From assembly GCA_963734015.1 (NCBI GenBank), contig CAVTFG010000002.1, positions 62,001 to 126,000 on the forward strand: a stretch of DNA of 64,000 nt, given 5' to 3'. The notes beneath the pieces are model-generated. The model had not been told where the DNA came from. It saw only the letters and a list, made by a program, of their open reading frames with translations, and did not search any database. Position 1 is the stretch's first letter. Each line of letters begins with the position of its first letter. Source of the DNA: JALZKA01 sp963734015 (lineage in GTDB: Bacteria; Actinomycetota; Thermoleophilia; Solirubrobacterales; 70-9). Positions 32,968-40,809 of this stretch are shown piece by piece. A program made the translations under genes and the position numbers.

Positions 32968-33018
32968 GATGAGCGACGCAAGTCGCGAAAGTAGGTTGAC
33001 CCCCCCGGTAAGGGATTT
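32968..33018 (+). repeat. Dispersed repeat family A, copy 3
   Basis: ATGAGCGACGCAAGTCGCGAA followed by AGTAGGTTGACC and a C-run/GGTAAGGG segment, closely matching 13152-13200. Perfect GCGAC-GCAA-GTCGC stem at 32973-32986. It fills the spacer between the ArsA pair and the SDR gene. Confidence 0.6.
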
Positions 33019-33022
33019 GTAG

Positions 33023-33979
33023 GTGAGCTGGACGGCGGCTGATATCCCGGATCAGACGGGCCGCACGGCGGTCGTGACGGGCGCGAACAGCGGCCTGGGG
33101 CTCGTCACGGCGCGCGAGCTCGCCCGCGCAGGCGCGACTGTGGTGATGGCCTGCCGGGACCGCGAGCGGGGCGAGCGAGCGCTTGCGGACGTGGCCGCGG
33201 CGGCGCCGGACGCCAAGGTCGTGCTCGAGCGTCTCGACCTGGCCGACCTCGCGTCCGTTCGCGAGCTGGCGGAGAGGCTCTCCGCCAAGCGGGCGCAGAT
33301 CGACCTGCTCATCAACAACGCGGGCGTCATGGCGCCCCCGCGCGGCGAGACCGCCGACGGCTTCGAGCTCCAGCTCGGCACCAACCATCTTGGTCACTTC
33401 GCGCTCACGGGCCGGCTGCTCGCGCCGCTGCTCGCGGCGCCGGCAGCGCGGGTCGTAACGGTCACGAGCCCGATGCACCGAGTCGGCCGGATCGACTTCG
33501 GAAACCTGCAGCGTGAACACGGCTACAACCGCTGGCTCGCCTACGGGCAGTCGAAGCTCGCGAACCTGCTGTTCGCCCGCGAGCTGCAGCTGCGCCTCAC
33601 AGCCGCCGGGGCCGATGCGACCAGCATGGCCGCGCACCCCGGCTACGCGGCAACCCACCTGCAGTCCACCGGCCCTGGCGCCGGCGGCGGCCTCGCCGCG
33701 CGAGTCTGGACCGGCCTGTTGGCGGTCGGCAACGCGGTCTACGCGCAGAGCGAGGAGATGGGCGCTCTGCCCCAGCTCTACGCCGCGACGGCCCCCGACG
33801 TGCCCGGAGGCGCGTTCTGCGGGCCGTCCGGCTTCGACCAGATGCGCGGTCACCCGACGCTGGTCGGATCGTCCGGCGCGGGCGGCGACATGGACGTCGC
33901 GGCGCGGCTGTGGGACATCTCGGCCGAGCTCACCGGCGTCGACTACGCGGCGCTCGAAGCGGCCTCAACTCCGGCCTGA
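33023..33979 (+). CDS. Short-chain dehydrogenase/reductase (retinol dehydrogenase-like)
   Basis: 318 residues from GTG 33023. NAD(P) motif TGANSGLG near 20, LLINNAGVMAPP, and active-site YGQSK (with Ser upstream in TVTSPMHR). The extended C-terminus fits the retinol-dehydrogenase/WW-oxidoreductase-like group acting on lipophilic alcohols or ketones. The mRNA leader would consist mostly of the family A repeat. Followed by a strong hairpin. Confidence 0.88.
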   Translation: MSWTAADIPDQTGRTAVVTGANSGLGLVTARELARAGATVVMACRDRERGERALADVAAAAPDAKVVLERLDLADLASVRELAERLSAKRAQIDLLINNAGVMAPPRGETADGFELQLGTNHLGHFALTGRLLAPLLAAPAARVVTVTSPMHRVGRIDFGNLQREHGYNRWLAYGQSKLANLLFARELQLRLTAAGADATSMAAHPGYAATHLQSTGPGAGGGLAARVWTGLLAVGNAVYAQSEEMGALPQLYAATAPDVPGGAFCGPSGFDQMRGHPTLVGSSGAGGDMDVAARLWDISAELTGVDYAALEAASTPA

Positions 33980-33988
33980 ACGCGGACA

Positions 33989-34020
33989 GGCCAAACCGCC
34001 GAGCGTCTTGCTCGGTGGCC
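33989..34020. terminator. Strong hairpin after the SDR gene
   Basis: GGCCA ... CCGCCGAGC-GTCTT-GCTCGG-TGGCC folds almost completely, 10 bp past the stop, between convergent genes. No T-run follows. Confidence 0.6.
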
Positions 34021-34065
34021 TGGCCCGCTCTTCCTGTGGGTGATCGGAGGAAGAAAGTCGTCGGT

Positions 34066-35910
34066 CTACGCGTACGGGCTGGGTTCGTCGACCTCGGCCC
34101 GGCGCTTGCGGTCGTACCCGACCTCGCGTACCTGCCATTCGGTGGTCTCCGGTGGCGGGAAGAGGAACGAGACCCGGTTCGCGACGTCGCGGCGATGCTG
34201 GTCCGAGTCGGCGATCAGCTCGTCGACGGGACCCTCCGCCGGGCGGGGACGGAGAACGCGAATCTCAGCGCCCGCCGAGTCACCACCCATCGGCTCCTCC
34301 GCTTCGCGTCCGGGGCCGACGGGGTCGGGGTCATGCTCCCGCTCCGCCCTCGACGATGGCTCCTGCCATTCGAAGTCGGCCTCGGCCGGCTCCATCTCGT
34401 GGATCAGGTTCTGGGCGCGGATGAATCCGTGTTCGGGCACAGGGTCCTCCTCGGGCTCTGAGATCGCGTCCACCGGCGGGGCGACGGCCGCCTCCAGCTC
34501 CTCGGAAAGGGTCTCGACGCCGAAGTCCTCGGCTTCCTCGATCGGCAGGCTGGGGTTCCACTCGGCGGTCTCGCCGCGGGTGTCGGGCGCGCCCTCGCCG
34601 ACCTGGAGCCCCTCGCCAAGCAGGATCTCGTCGGCGGTCGTACGCAGCTCGGTTCCGAGATGGCCGCACGCGGCATCGCCCAGGATCGCCCGTGTGAGGT
34701 CCTCGACCGTGGCCGCGATCTCGGCCGGCGGGCGCCGCTCGGCGCTCATCGTCGGCTCCCCGCTCCAGAGCTCGCGCTCGATCGCCAGGGCATGGTCCAC
34801 CGTCGCCTTCACGTCCGTCCGGTCGTCGGGCTCGGCGCAGAGGGCGGCGACCCGCATCGACATCCCGAGCGAGGCGGGCCCTCCGCCCTCGAGCATGAAG
34901 CGGAGGGTCAGGAGGTAGTCGTTGAGCGCCTCGACGGTGACGGGGCGCTCCAGCCCCGCCTGGAAGCGGGAGATGGCGCGGCCGAGGGTCGCAGGGAACC
35001 CCTTGGCGTCGGTCTCGAGCCGGCCGAACGGGGATTGCGGCTCCGCAAGCGCACGGGAGAATCCGGCGAGGTCGGCCAGCTCGGTGTCGGCCAGGCGGTA
35101 CCCGCCGGGGCGCGGCTTGCCGGCGCCGGTCGCGATCCTGCGCCAGCGATCGCCCGCGGAGCGGATCCACCCGTATGGGCCGAGGGCGACACCTCCGGCC
35201 TTGAAGAGCTGCAGGGTCATGATGACCCGCTTGAAGGCAGCCACGGCGCTAAGACCAATGCCTGTCAGCTCCTCCGCTTCGCGTCCGGGGCCGACAGGGT
35301 CGGGGTCTCGCTCAATACGGGTCACGGCAAGGAATGTCGGCTGCCAGGCGGCGCCGCCCATGCCCTCGGGGCCTCGCGCCTCGGCCGGAACGTCGACGAC
35401 GTCCGCCCGCACGATCCTCGCGCCCGCAAGCTCCACCCGCTCGGCGTCCATCTGGAAGCCGCGCAGGGGCACCGCGATCTCGATCTCGCCCTCGGTCGTC
35501 TCGCCGAGCTCGAGCAACTCGTCCATCGCGGCCTCGAGGCGCTGATCGTCGAGCGTGAAGTCGGTGGAGCCCTGCCAGAGCCGGCAGAGGAAGACGACTC
35601 CGGCCAGCTCGCCGCGGCGGCGGGCCTCGGCGGGCTCCGGGACGCCCATCTCCTCCAGGTAGATGCCGGCCAGAGCAGCGGACTCGAGCGCGGCGCAGGT
35701 CGTGCCGAACGAGTCGAGAGCGATCAGGTCGGTGGCGCGATCGCGAATGAAGCGCGAGGTCTGCGGCACGTACTCCGCGAGCGGCGAGCCGTTGCCGGAC
35801 TCGCGGACCTCATAGGGAATCTCCTGGCCGGACGCAAGCAGGTCGCGCAGGGTCAGAGCCGCATCGCCGGCCATCGTCTTCAGTGCGTCGCGGAGGACGA
35901 GGTCACGCAT
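34066..35910 (-). CDS. Large protein of unknown function (614 aa)
   Basis: No family recognised. Residues 1-~420 look globular and mainly helical (e.g. ALESAALAGIYLEEMGVPEPAEARRRGELAGVVF); ~430-614 are acidic and low complexity, ending in a charged segment. No signal peptide or membrane helix. Two family B repeats lie inside it, both giving DPDPVGPGREAEE (about 201-214 and 526-539), the first within the globular part. Codon use is like its neighbours. It stands alone between convergent SDR and an HxlR regulator. Confidence 0.7.
   Translation of the reverse strand: MRDLVLRDALKTMAGDAALTLRDLLASGQEIPYEVRESGNGSPLAEYVPQTSRFIRDRATDLIALDSFGTTCAALESAALAGIYLEEMGVPEPAEARRRGELAGVVFLCRLWQGSTDFTLDDQRLEAAMDELLELGETTEGEIEIAVPLRGFQMDAERVELAGARIVRADVVDVPAEARGPEGMGGAAWQPTFLAVTRIERDPDPVGPGREAEELTGIGLSAVAAFKRVIMTLQLFKAGGVALGPYGWIRSAGDRWRRIATGAGKPRPGGYRLADTELADLAGFSRALAEPQSPFGRLETDAKGFPATLGRAISRFQAGLERPVTVEALNDYLLTLRFMLEGGGPASLGMSMRVAALCAEPDDRTDVKATVDHALAIERELWSGEPTMSAERRPPAEIAATVEDLTRAILGDAACGHLGTELRTTADEILLGEGLQVGEGAPDTRGETAEWNPSLPIEEAEDFGVETLSEELEAAVAPPVDAISEPEEDPVPEHGFIRAQNLIHEMEPAEADFEWQEPSSRAEREHDPDPVGPGREAEEPMGGDSAGAEIRVLRPRPAEGPVDELIADSDQHRRDVANRVSFLFPPPETTEWQVREVGYDRKRRAEVDEPSPYA
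34292..34332. repeat. Dispersed repeat family B, copy 2
   Basis: Differs from copy 3 (35268-35306) at about one base across 39. Encodes the second DPDPVGPGREAEE in the 614-residue protein. Confidence 0.65.
35268..35306. repeat. Dispersed repeat family B, copy 3
   Basis: Near-identical to copy 2; same reading frame relative to the host gene. Includes a small CCGAC/GTCGG-type stem. Confidence 0.65.
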
Positions 35911-35991
35911 GGGGGCACGTTTCTTGCCTGCCCACGGCGTTCCTGCGGTGCAAGCCCGCTTGCAGGCTTGGTCGCTGTCCGGAGCTCGGCG

Positions 35992-36315
35992 CTAGGCGGC
36001 GACGGGAGTTTGCTCGTCGAGCCAGGTGCGCCCGTAGGAGCGCATGTCCTCGATCAATGGCACGAGCGCCTCGCCCTTGTCCGTCAGCACGTACTCGACG
36101 CGCGGCGGAACCTCGGGGTAGGTGTGGCGCGCGACGATCCCGTTCTCCTCGAGACAACGGAGCCGCAGCGAGAGGGTGCGCGGGCTGATCCCCTCGAGCG
36201 AGCGCTCGAGCTCGCAGAAGCGCTTGTTCTCCTCGGCGAGGTCGCGGATCACGAGGAGGGTCCACTTGCCGGAGATGATCTCGGCGGTTCTGCAAACAGG
36301 ACAGGATCGGTCCAT
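35992..36315 (-). CDS. HxlR-family transcriptional regulator
   Basis: 107 residues, standard HxlR length. MDRSCPVCRTAEIISGKWTLLVIRDL carries the conserved N-terminal cysteine; RFCELERSLEGISPRTLSLRLRCLEENG is the recognition helix region, then the wing. Its promoter TATACT and a 27-bp inverted repeat lie immediately upstream, so autoregulation is likely. No obvious target is divergent to it; it may act elsewhere. Confidence 0.88.
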   Translation of the reverse strand: MDRSCPVCRTAEIISGKWTLLVIRDLAEENKRFCELERSLEGISPRTLSLRLRCLEENGIVARHTYPEVPPRVEYVLTDKGEALVPLIEDMRSYGRTWLDEQTPVAA

Positions 36316-36326
36316 GTCTGCGGCCG

Positions 36327-36360
36327 AGTATAGCCAAAGCTTTACCTAATGAAGCTTTGG
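36327..36360 (-). promoter_or_regulatory. Promoter with inverted-repeat operator of the HxlR gene
   Basis: CCAAAGCTT-N9-AAGCTTTGG (36334-36360) is perfect. On the minus strand TATACT (36332-36327) follows it directly, 11 nt before the ATG. The repeat covers the region between -10 and -35, so bound repressor would block RNA polymerase. Confidence 0.65.
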
Positions 36361-36382
36361 AATCGAGGCTGCGAAGAACCGC

Positions 36383-37525
36383 TCAACGAGCGATTTCGGC
36401 GACGTCCGGCTCGGCCCCGGCCATGACCTGCTCGATGCCCGACGCGCGCTGTCCCTGGGCCTCCAGCATCAGCTTGAAGTCGTGCGGGCTCGATGCGACT
36501 TCCATCGCATCGCTCTCCTCGACGGTGCCGGCCATGACGTGCTTGAGCAGCGCCTGATCGAAGGTCTGCATGCCGTAGTACTCGCCTTCGGCGATCACCT
36601 CGGTGATCTTGCCGGTCTCGTTGGGGTTGAGGATCAGGTCCTGCACACGGCCGGTGACGACCATGACCTCGCAGACGGCGACCCGGCCCTCGCCGCCCTT
36701 GCGCGGCATCAGGCGCTGGCCGACGACGCCGCGCAGCGTCGAGGCGAGCATCACCCGCGCCTGCTGCTGCAGGTGCGGCGGGAAGAAGTCGATGATCCTG
36801 TTGATCGTCTCGGTCGCGTCCAGGGTGTGGAGCGTGGAGAGGACGAGGTGGCCGGTCTCGGCGGCGGAGAGCGCGGTACGCACCGTCTCCTCGTCGCGCA
36901 TCTCCCCGATCAGGATCACGTCCGGGTCCTGGCGAAGGACGCGCTTCATCGCCCTGGCGAAGCTCTCCGTGTCCTGCCCGACCTCGCGCTGGTTGATGAT
37001 CGAGCGCTTGTCGCGGTGCAGATACTCGATCGGGTCCTCGAGCGTGACGATGTGCTCGGGCTTGGTCGAGTTGATCTGATCGATCATCGCTGCGAGCGTC
37101 GTCGACTTGCCCGAGCCCGTCGTGCCGGTGAGGAGGATAATCCCGCGCTGCTCGTCCGCCAGGTCGTGGATCACCTGCGGCAGTCCGAGCTCGTCGATGG
37201 TGCGGACCTGGAACGGGATCGCACGACAGACGATCGAGATGTGGCCGCGCTGGCGGAAGGTGTTGACGCGGAACCGGGAGACCCCGGGGACCTCGTAGGA
37301 ATAGTCGGCCTCGCCGTTCCGGGCGAACTCCTCGCGCAGGGTGGGATCGGTGCAGATGTGCTCGAACGCGCGCTCCGTGTCCTCGGGCGTCAGCGGCTCG
37401 GCGCCGTCGATCGCCCTGAGCACGCCGTGGACCCGAGCCATCGGAGGGGACGGCACTTTGACGTGCAGGTCCGACCCTTCGCGCTCGACCACGTAGCGCA
37501 GCGCAGCATCGATGTCGAAAGCCAT
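36383..37525 (-). CDS. pilT: PilT-like type IV pilus retraction ATPase
   Basis: 380 residues. GTTGSGKSTTLAAMI (Walker A), TLEDPIEYLH (Asp box), GEMRDEETVRTALSAAETGHLV (Walker B) and STLHTLDATETINRIIDFFP (His box) give a complete secretion ATPase of the PilT class. It powers retraction of type IV pili in the cytoplasm at the inner membrane. No other pilus genes are beside it, although a pilin-like protein is encoded at 55800. ATG 37525 is chosen as the family begins near MAFDIDAALRYVVEREGSDL. Confidence 0.92.
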   Translation of the reverse strand: MAFDIDAALRYVVEREGSDLHVKVPSPPMARVHGVLRAIDGAEPLTPEDTERAFEHICTDPTLREEFARNGEADYSYEVPGVSRFRVNTFRQRGHISIVCRAIPFQVRTIDELGLPQVIHDLADEQRGIILLTGTTGSGKSTTLAAMIDQINSTKPEHIVTLEDPIEYLHRDKRSIINQREVGQDTESFARAMKRVLRQDPDVILIGEMRDEETVRTALSAAETGHLVLSTLHTLDATETINRIIDFFPPHLQQQARVMLASTLRGVVGQRLMPRKGGEGRVAVCEVMVVTGRVQDLILNPNETGKITEVIAEGEYYGMQTFDQALLKHVMAGTVEESDAMEVASSPHDFKLMLEAQGQRASGIEQVMAGAEPDVAEIAR

Positions 37526-37619
37526 CAGGGGACGTATCGGGCGAAGTCCCGAATCCCTTGAGCGCCCCACGCCACTGGGTTAGGGTCGCCCGTAGGAGTC
37601 CAAGCGGAGGGGAGCGCTG

Positions 37620-38000
37620 ATGTTCGAGAGCACCAAGGCCTACAGCGGGTTCGCAGTCGATGACGTGGAGAAGGCGCGAGAGTTCTACGGTGAAACCCTG
37701 GGGCTGCCGGCGTCGGAGGCTCCGGCCGGGTTGATGGTGACGCTCGCCGGCGGCCGCGACACGCTGATCTACGGCAAGCCGGATTTCCAACCGGCGACCT
37801 ACACGATCTTGAACTTCGAGGTCTCGAACGTTGAGGCGACCGTCGATGAGCTCAATTCACGCGGCGTCGAGATGGAGCGCTACGAGGGATTCGACCAGGA
37901 CGAGAAGGGCATCGTCCGAATCCCCGACCTTCCCCCCGGCGCCTGGTTCGCGGATCCGGCGGGCAACATCATCGCCATCCACGAGCCCATGTCCGCGTAG
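37620..38000 (+). CDS. VOC (glyoxalase/bleomycin-resistance-like) protein
   Basis: 126 residues, one pair of beta-alpha-beta modules: SGFAVDDVEKAREFYGETLGL at the start and AWFADPAGNIIAIHEP at the end, where a metal-ligand Glu usually sits. GGAGGGG stands upstream of the ATG. Substrate unknown. Converges with sigA, with a 9-bp gap. Confidence 0.85.
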   Translation: MFESTKAYSGFAVDDVEKAREFYGETLGLPASEAPAGLMVTLAGGRDTLIYGKPDFQPATYTILNFEVSNVEATVDELNSRGVEMERYEGFDQDEKGIVRIPDLPPGAWFADPAGNIIAIHEPMSA

Positions 38001-38009
38001 TCGGCTACC

Positions 38010-39113
38010 TCAGGCCACGTCGCGGAGCTTCTGGGCTTCTGCCAGTGACTGCAGCTTCTTCAGCGACTGGTTCTCGATCTGGCGGATGCGCTCGCGGGTG
38101 ACGTTGAAGGTGCGGCCGACCTCGTCGAGCGTGCGAGGGTGCTCGCCGCCGAGGCCGTAGCGCAGCTCGAGCACTCGGCGCTCGCGGTAGGAGAGGTTCT
38201 CGAGCGCCTCGCGCAGCGCCTCCTTGGTCAGGAGGTCGGCGGCGCGGTCGAACGGCGACTCGGCCTTCTCGTCGGCGATGAACTGGCCGAACTCGGACTC
38301 CTCCTCGTCGCCGACGGGCTTCTCGAGCGAGACCGGGGCCTGGGCCGACCGCTTGATCTGATCGACCTCCTCGGGGTCGATGCCGGTGACCTCGGCGATC
38401 TCGTCCGGCGTGGGCTCACGGCCCAGCTCGGTCACGAGCTTGCGCTCTGCGCGGCCGATCTTGTTGAGCTTCTCGACGACGTGGACTGGGATGCGGATCG
38501 TGCGCGCCTTGTCGGCCAGGGCGCGGGCGATCGCCTGCCGGATCCACCAAGTCGCGTAGGTCGAGAACTTGAAGCCCTTGCGATAGTCGAACTTCTCGGC
38601 GGCGCGAACGAGGCCCAACGTCCCCTCCTGGATCAGGTCGAGGAACGGCAGGCCCTGGTTCCGGTAGTTCTTGGCGATCGAGACGACGAGGCGCAGGTTC
38701 GACTCGACCATCTTCTGCTTCGCATCCAGGTCACCGCGCTCGATGCGCTTCGCGAGGTCGACCTCCTCCTGGGCGGTCAGCAGGCGGACCTTGCCGATGT
38801 CCTTGAGGAACAGCTGCAGCGAGTCCGTCGTCATGTCCGGCTTCAGGTCCAGCGTGGGCGACTTGCGGCGCTTGCCGCGCTTGCCCTCGGCCGGCTGTGC
38901 GGACGGGTCGGGCTTCTGGGCCGGGTCGACGTCGTCGACCAGCTCGACGCCCTGGCCCTCGAGGTAGCCGTAGAGCTCTTCGATGTCGCCCTCGTCGACA
39001 TCCACCTCGCGCAGGGCGGTGGCGACGTCGCCGTAGGCGATCACGCCCTCGGCCTGGCCCTTCGTGACGAGGTTCTTGACCTCTTCCAGCTCCTGGAGTT
39101 CCGCGACTAGCAT
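38010..39113 (-). CDS. sigA: Primary RNA polymerase sigma factor (SigA/RpoD)
   Basis: 367 residues. Region 1.1-like N-terminus (~1-60), an acidic/basic linker, then DSLQLFLKDIGKVRLLTAQEE (region 1.2), region 2 with the RpoD box (GLPFLDLIQEGTLGLVRAAEKFDYRKG) and WWIRQAIARAL (-10 recognition), region 3, and region 4 (RTLDEVGRTFNVTRERIRQIE) for -35 contact. Housekeeping sigma. A long 381-bp leader region lies upstream, with promoter-like hexamers. Ribosome site GGAAGG well upstream of the ATG. Confidence 0.95.
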   Translation of the reverse strand: MLVAELQELEEVKNLVTKGQAEGVIAYGDVATALREVDVDEGDIEELYGYLEGQGVELVDDVDPAQKPDPSAQPAEGKRGKRRKSPTLDLKPDMTTDSLQLFLKDIGKVRLLTAQEEVDLAKRIERGDLDAKQKMVESNLRLVVSIAKNYRNQGLPFLDLIQEGTLGLVRAAEKFDYRKGFKFSTYATWWIRQAIARALADKARTIRIPVHVVEKLNKIGRAERKLVTELGREPTPDEIAEVTGIDPEEVDQIKRSAQAPVSLEKPVGDEEESEFGQFIADEKAESPFDRAADLLTKEALREALENLSYRERRVLELRYGLGGEHPRTLDEVGRTFNVTRERIRQIENQSLKKLQSLAEAQKLRDVA

Positions 39114-39224
39114 CCGGTTGCTCTCGCCTTCCTTGTTCGTGTGGTCAAAGCTTAGGGCTGGCGTCTCTAGTAATCGGACGCTGTTTTGGAGGGTCTCAGG
39201 CCCGGTGTCGCCGACGAAGAAATG

Positions 39225-39247
39225 GCGGATCGATGGACTCGATCCGC
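39225..39247 (-). promoter_or_regulatory. Hairpin in the sigA leader
   Basis: GCGGATCGA-TGGAC-TCGATCCGC, a perfect 9-bp stem with 5-nt loop, would lie in the 5' untranslated RNA of sigA about 110 nt before the ATG. Could affect stability or translation. Confidence 0.45.
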
Positions 39248-39302
39248 TCTGCCCCTACCGGGTGCGTTCCAGCGCTCGCGGGTCCAGAAACGTGTGTTCG
39301 CA

Positions 39303-39331
39303 AGCGTAGCCACTATACATTCTGAAGTCAA
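39303..39331 (-). promoter_or_regulatory. Candidate sigA promoter
   Basis: Minus strand TTGACT (39331-39326), 17-nt spacer, TACGCT (39308-39303). TATAGT (39317-39312) is an alternative -10. The rest of the 381-bp gap 39114-39494 holds a CCGCTC-T-GAGCGG palindrome (39339-39351) and no coding sequence that I can support. Confidence 0.5.
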
Positions 39332-39494
39332 CGGATTACCGCTCTGAGCGGGGAAAAGTCCGCATTCTGCACGCGATGCTGCGGTCGGTTTTTGCCCGCC
39401 ATCGCCGCAATCCAAACTTGGCAACGGGGACGAGGGTTAGATTCCGGGTACCCGGTACGGCGCACGCACACGCGCGAACCATGGAATAGACGCG

Positions 39495-39869
39495 ATGGCC
39501 GAAGAAGCGCCCGAAACGAAACCGCAGCCCGAATCCGACGGCGTGTTCGGGAACCTGCCCGGCACGAGGCCCGGAAGCCGCAGCCCGCGGCGCGGCGAGC
39601 CGGCAGGCGACTCGGCGGCCAAGCCCGCGGGCGGCGAGTCGCGCACAGCCCCGCCCCCACCGCCGCCACCGCCGCCCACCGATCCTCCGCCCGCGACCGA
39701 GCGGGAGGCGCCCGTGGCGGGGGAGCCCGACGCCGGCCAGCAGCGCATCACGAGCGTCGAGGACCTGGCGTGGGCCGGGATCGCGGTCGCCGCCCAGGCC
39801 GCAACGGTGGGGATCAGGTTCGCGAGCCGCGCTCTCGAGGCGGCCCGCAAGTCAGTCGACCGGGACTGA
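39495..39869 (+). CDS. Small proline-rich protein of unknown function
   Basis: 124 residues. The first ~75 are low complexity with a run of ten prolines and charged residues. Residues ~82-124 form an amphipathic/hydrophobic helix region (ITSVEDLAWAGIAVAAQAATVGIRFASRALEAARKS) that may associate with membranes. It lies 4 nt upstream of the YihY gene, so the two are likely co-transcribed. No known family. Confidence 0.6.
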   Translation: MAEEAPETKPQPESDGVFGNLPGTRPGSRSPRRGEPAGDSAAKPAGGESRTAPPPPPPPPPTDPPPATEREAPVAGEPDAGQQRITSVEDLAWAGIAVAAQAATVGIRFASRALEAARKSVDRD

Positions 39870-39873
39870 CCCC

Positions 39874-40809
39874 GTGGCGGCGACCCAGAGCCCGCCCGTG
39901 ACCGCCGACCCCTCCACTCCCGCCAACGGCACGCGCACCGAGCAGGCTCGGGGCTGGCTGTCCGCGTTCTGGCACCGCGCCTACGTCGAGAACATCACCG
40001 GCATGGCGGCGATGGTCGCCTACAACCTGGCGCTCGCCCTGTTCCCGTTCGCGCTGCTGGTGTTGTTCATCTTCGGGAGGGTGGTCGGCACCGGCGACCT
40101 CCAGGACACGGTCATCACGGACCTCCAGGCGATCTTCCCCGCCGTCGAGGGCGACGAGGTGGAGCGCGCTGTGGAGCGGATCCGCGACAGCTCGACCACG
40201 ATCGGAGTCGCCGCCGCGATCGGCGCGATCTGGATCGGCGCGTCGTTCTGGGGGGCGATGGACACCGCCTTCTGCCGGATCTACCACGTGGAGTGCAGGA
40301 GCTGGGTCGCGCAGAAGCGGTTCGCGCTGGTGATGCTCGTGGTCGTGACGCTGTTCCTGGCGGCGAGCGCAATCGTGCCACTGGCCGAGGGGCTGGCGAC
40401 CTCGAGCGCGGACGACCTCCCGTTCGGCCTCGACGAGGTCCAGGGGCTTCGCAGCCTCGCGGTGCTCGCCGCCGCCCTGACGATCACGTTCGCGGTGATG
40501 AGCCTCATCTACTACGTGGTGCCGAAGGGCCACGTCCCGTGGCACGGCGTGTGGCCCGGCGCTCTCTTCGTCACCGTCACCACCGCGATCGGCAACGCCG
40601 CGTTCCCCGTCTACCTGACCTCGATCTCGGACCTCGACCGGATCGGCGGCGCGCTCGGCTTCATCCTGATCGCACTGATCTGGTTCTACCTGATCTCCCT
40701 CGCGATCCTCGCCGGAGCGGTGATCAACGCGTTACGCCACGAATTGCACGACACGGGGAGCCTCGACGTGCCCGGCTGGCAGGACGAGCAGCCCCCGGCT
40801 CAGCCGTAG
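39874..40809 (+). CDS. YihY/BrkB-family inner membrane protein
   Basis: 311 residues with about six membrane helices. ENITGMAAMVAYNLALALFPFALLVL is the family's first helix; the central IYYVVPKGHVPWHGVWPGALFV and the final LGFILIALIWFYLISLAILAGAVINALRHE are typical. The function of the family remains undefined (once called RNase BN in error). GTG start. Its last 10 bp overlap the convergent glpX gene. Confidence 0.88.
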   Translation: MAATQSPPVTADPSTPANGTRTEQARGWLSAFWHRAYVENITGMAAMVAYNLALALFPFALLVLFIFGRVVGTGDLQDTVITDLQAIFPAVEGDEVERAVERIRDSSTTIGVAAAIGAIWIGASFWGAMDTAFCRIYHVECRSWVAQKRFALVMLVVVTLFLAASAIVPLAEGLATSSADDLPFGLDEVQGLRSLAVLAAALTITFAVMSLIYYVVPKGHVPWHGVWPGALFVTVTTAIGNAAFPVYLTSISDLDRIGGALGFILIALIWFYLISLAILAGAVINALRHELHDTGSLDVPGWQDEQPPAQP

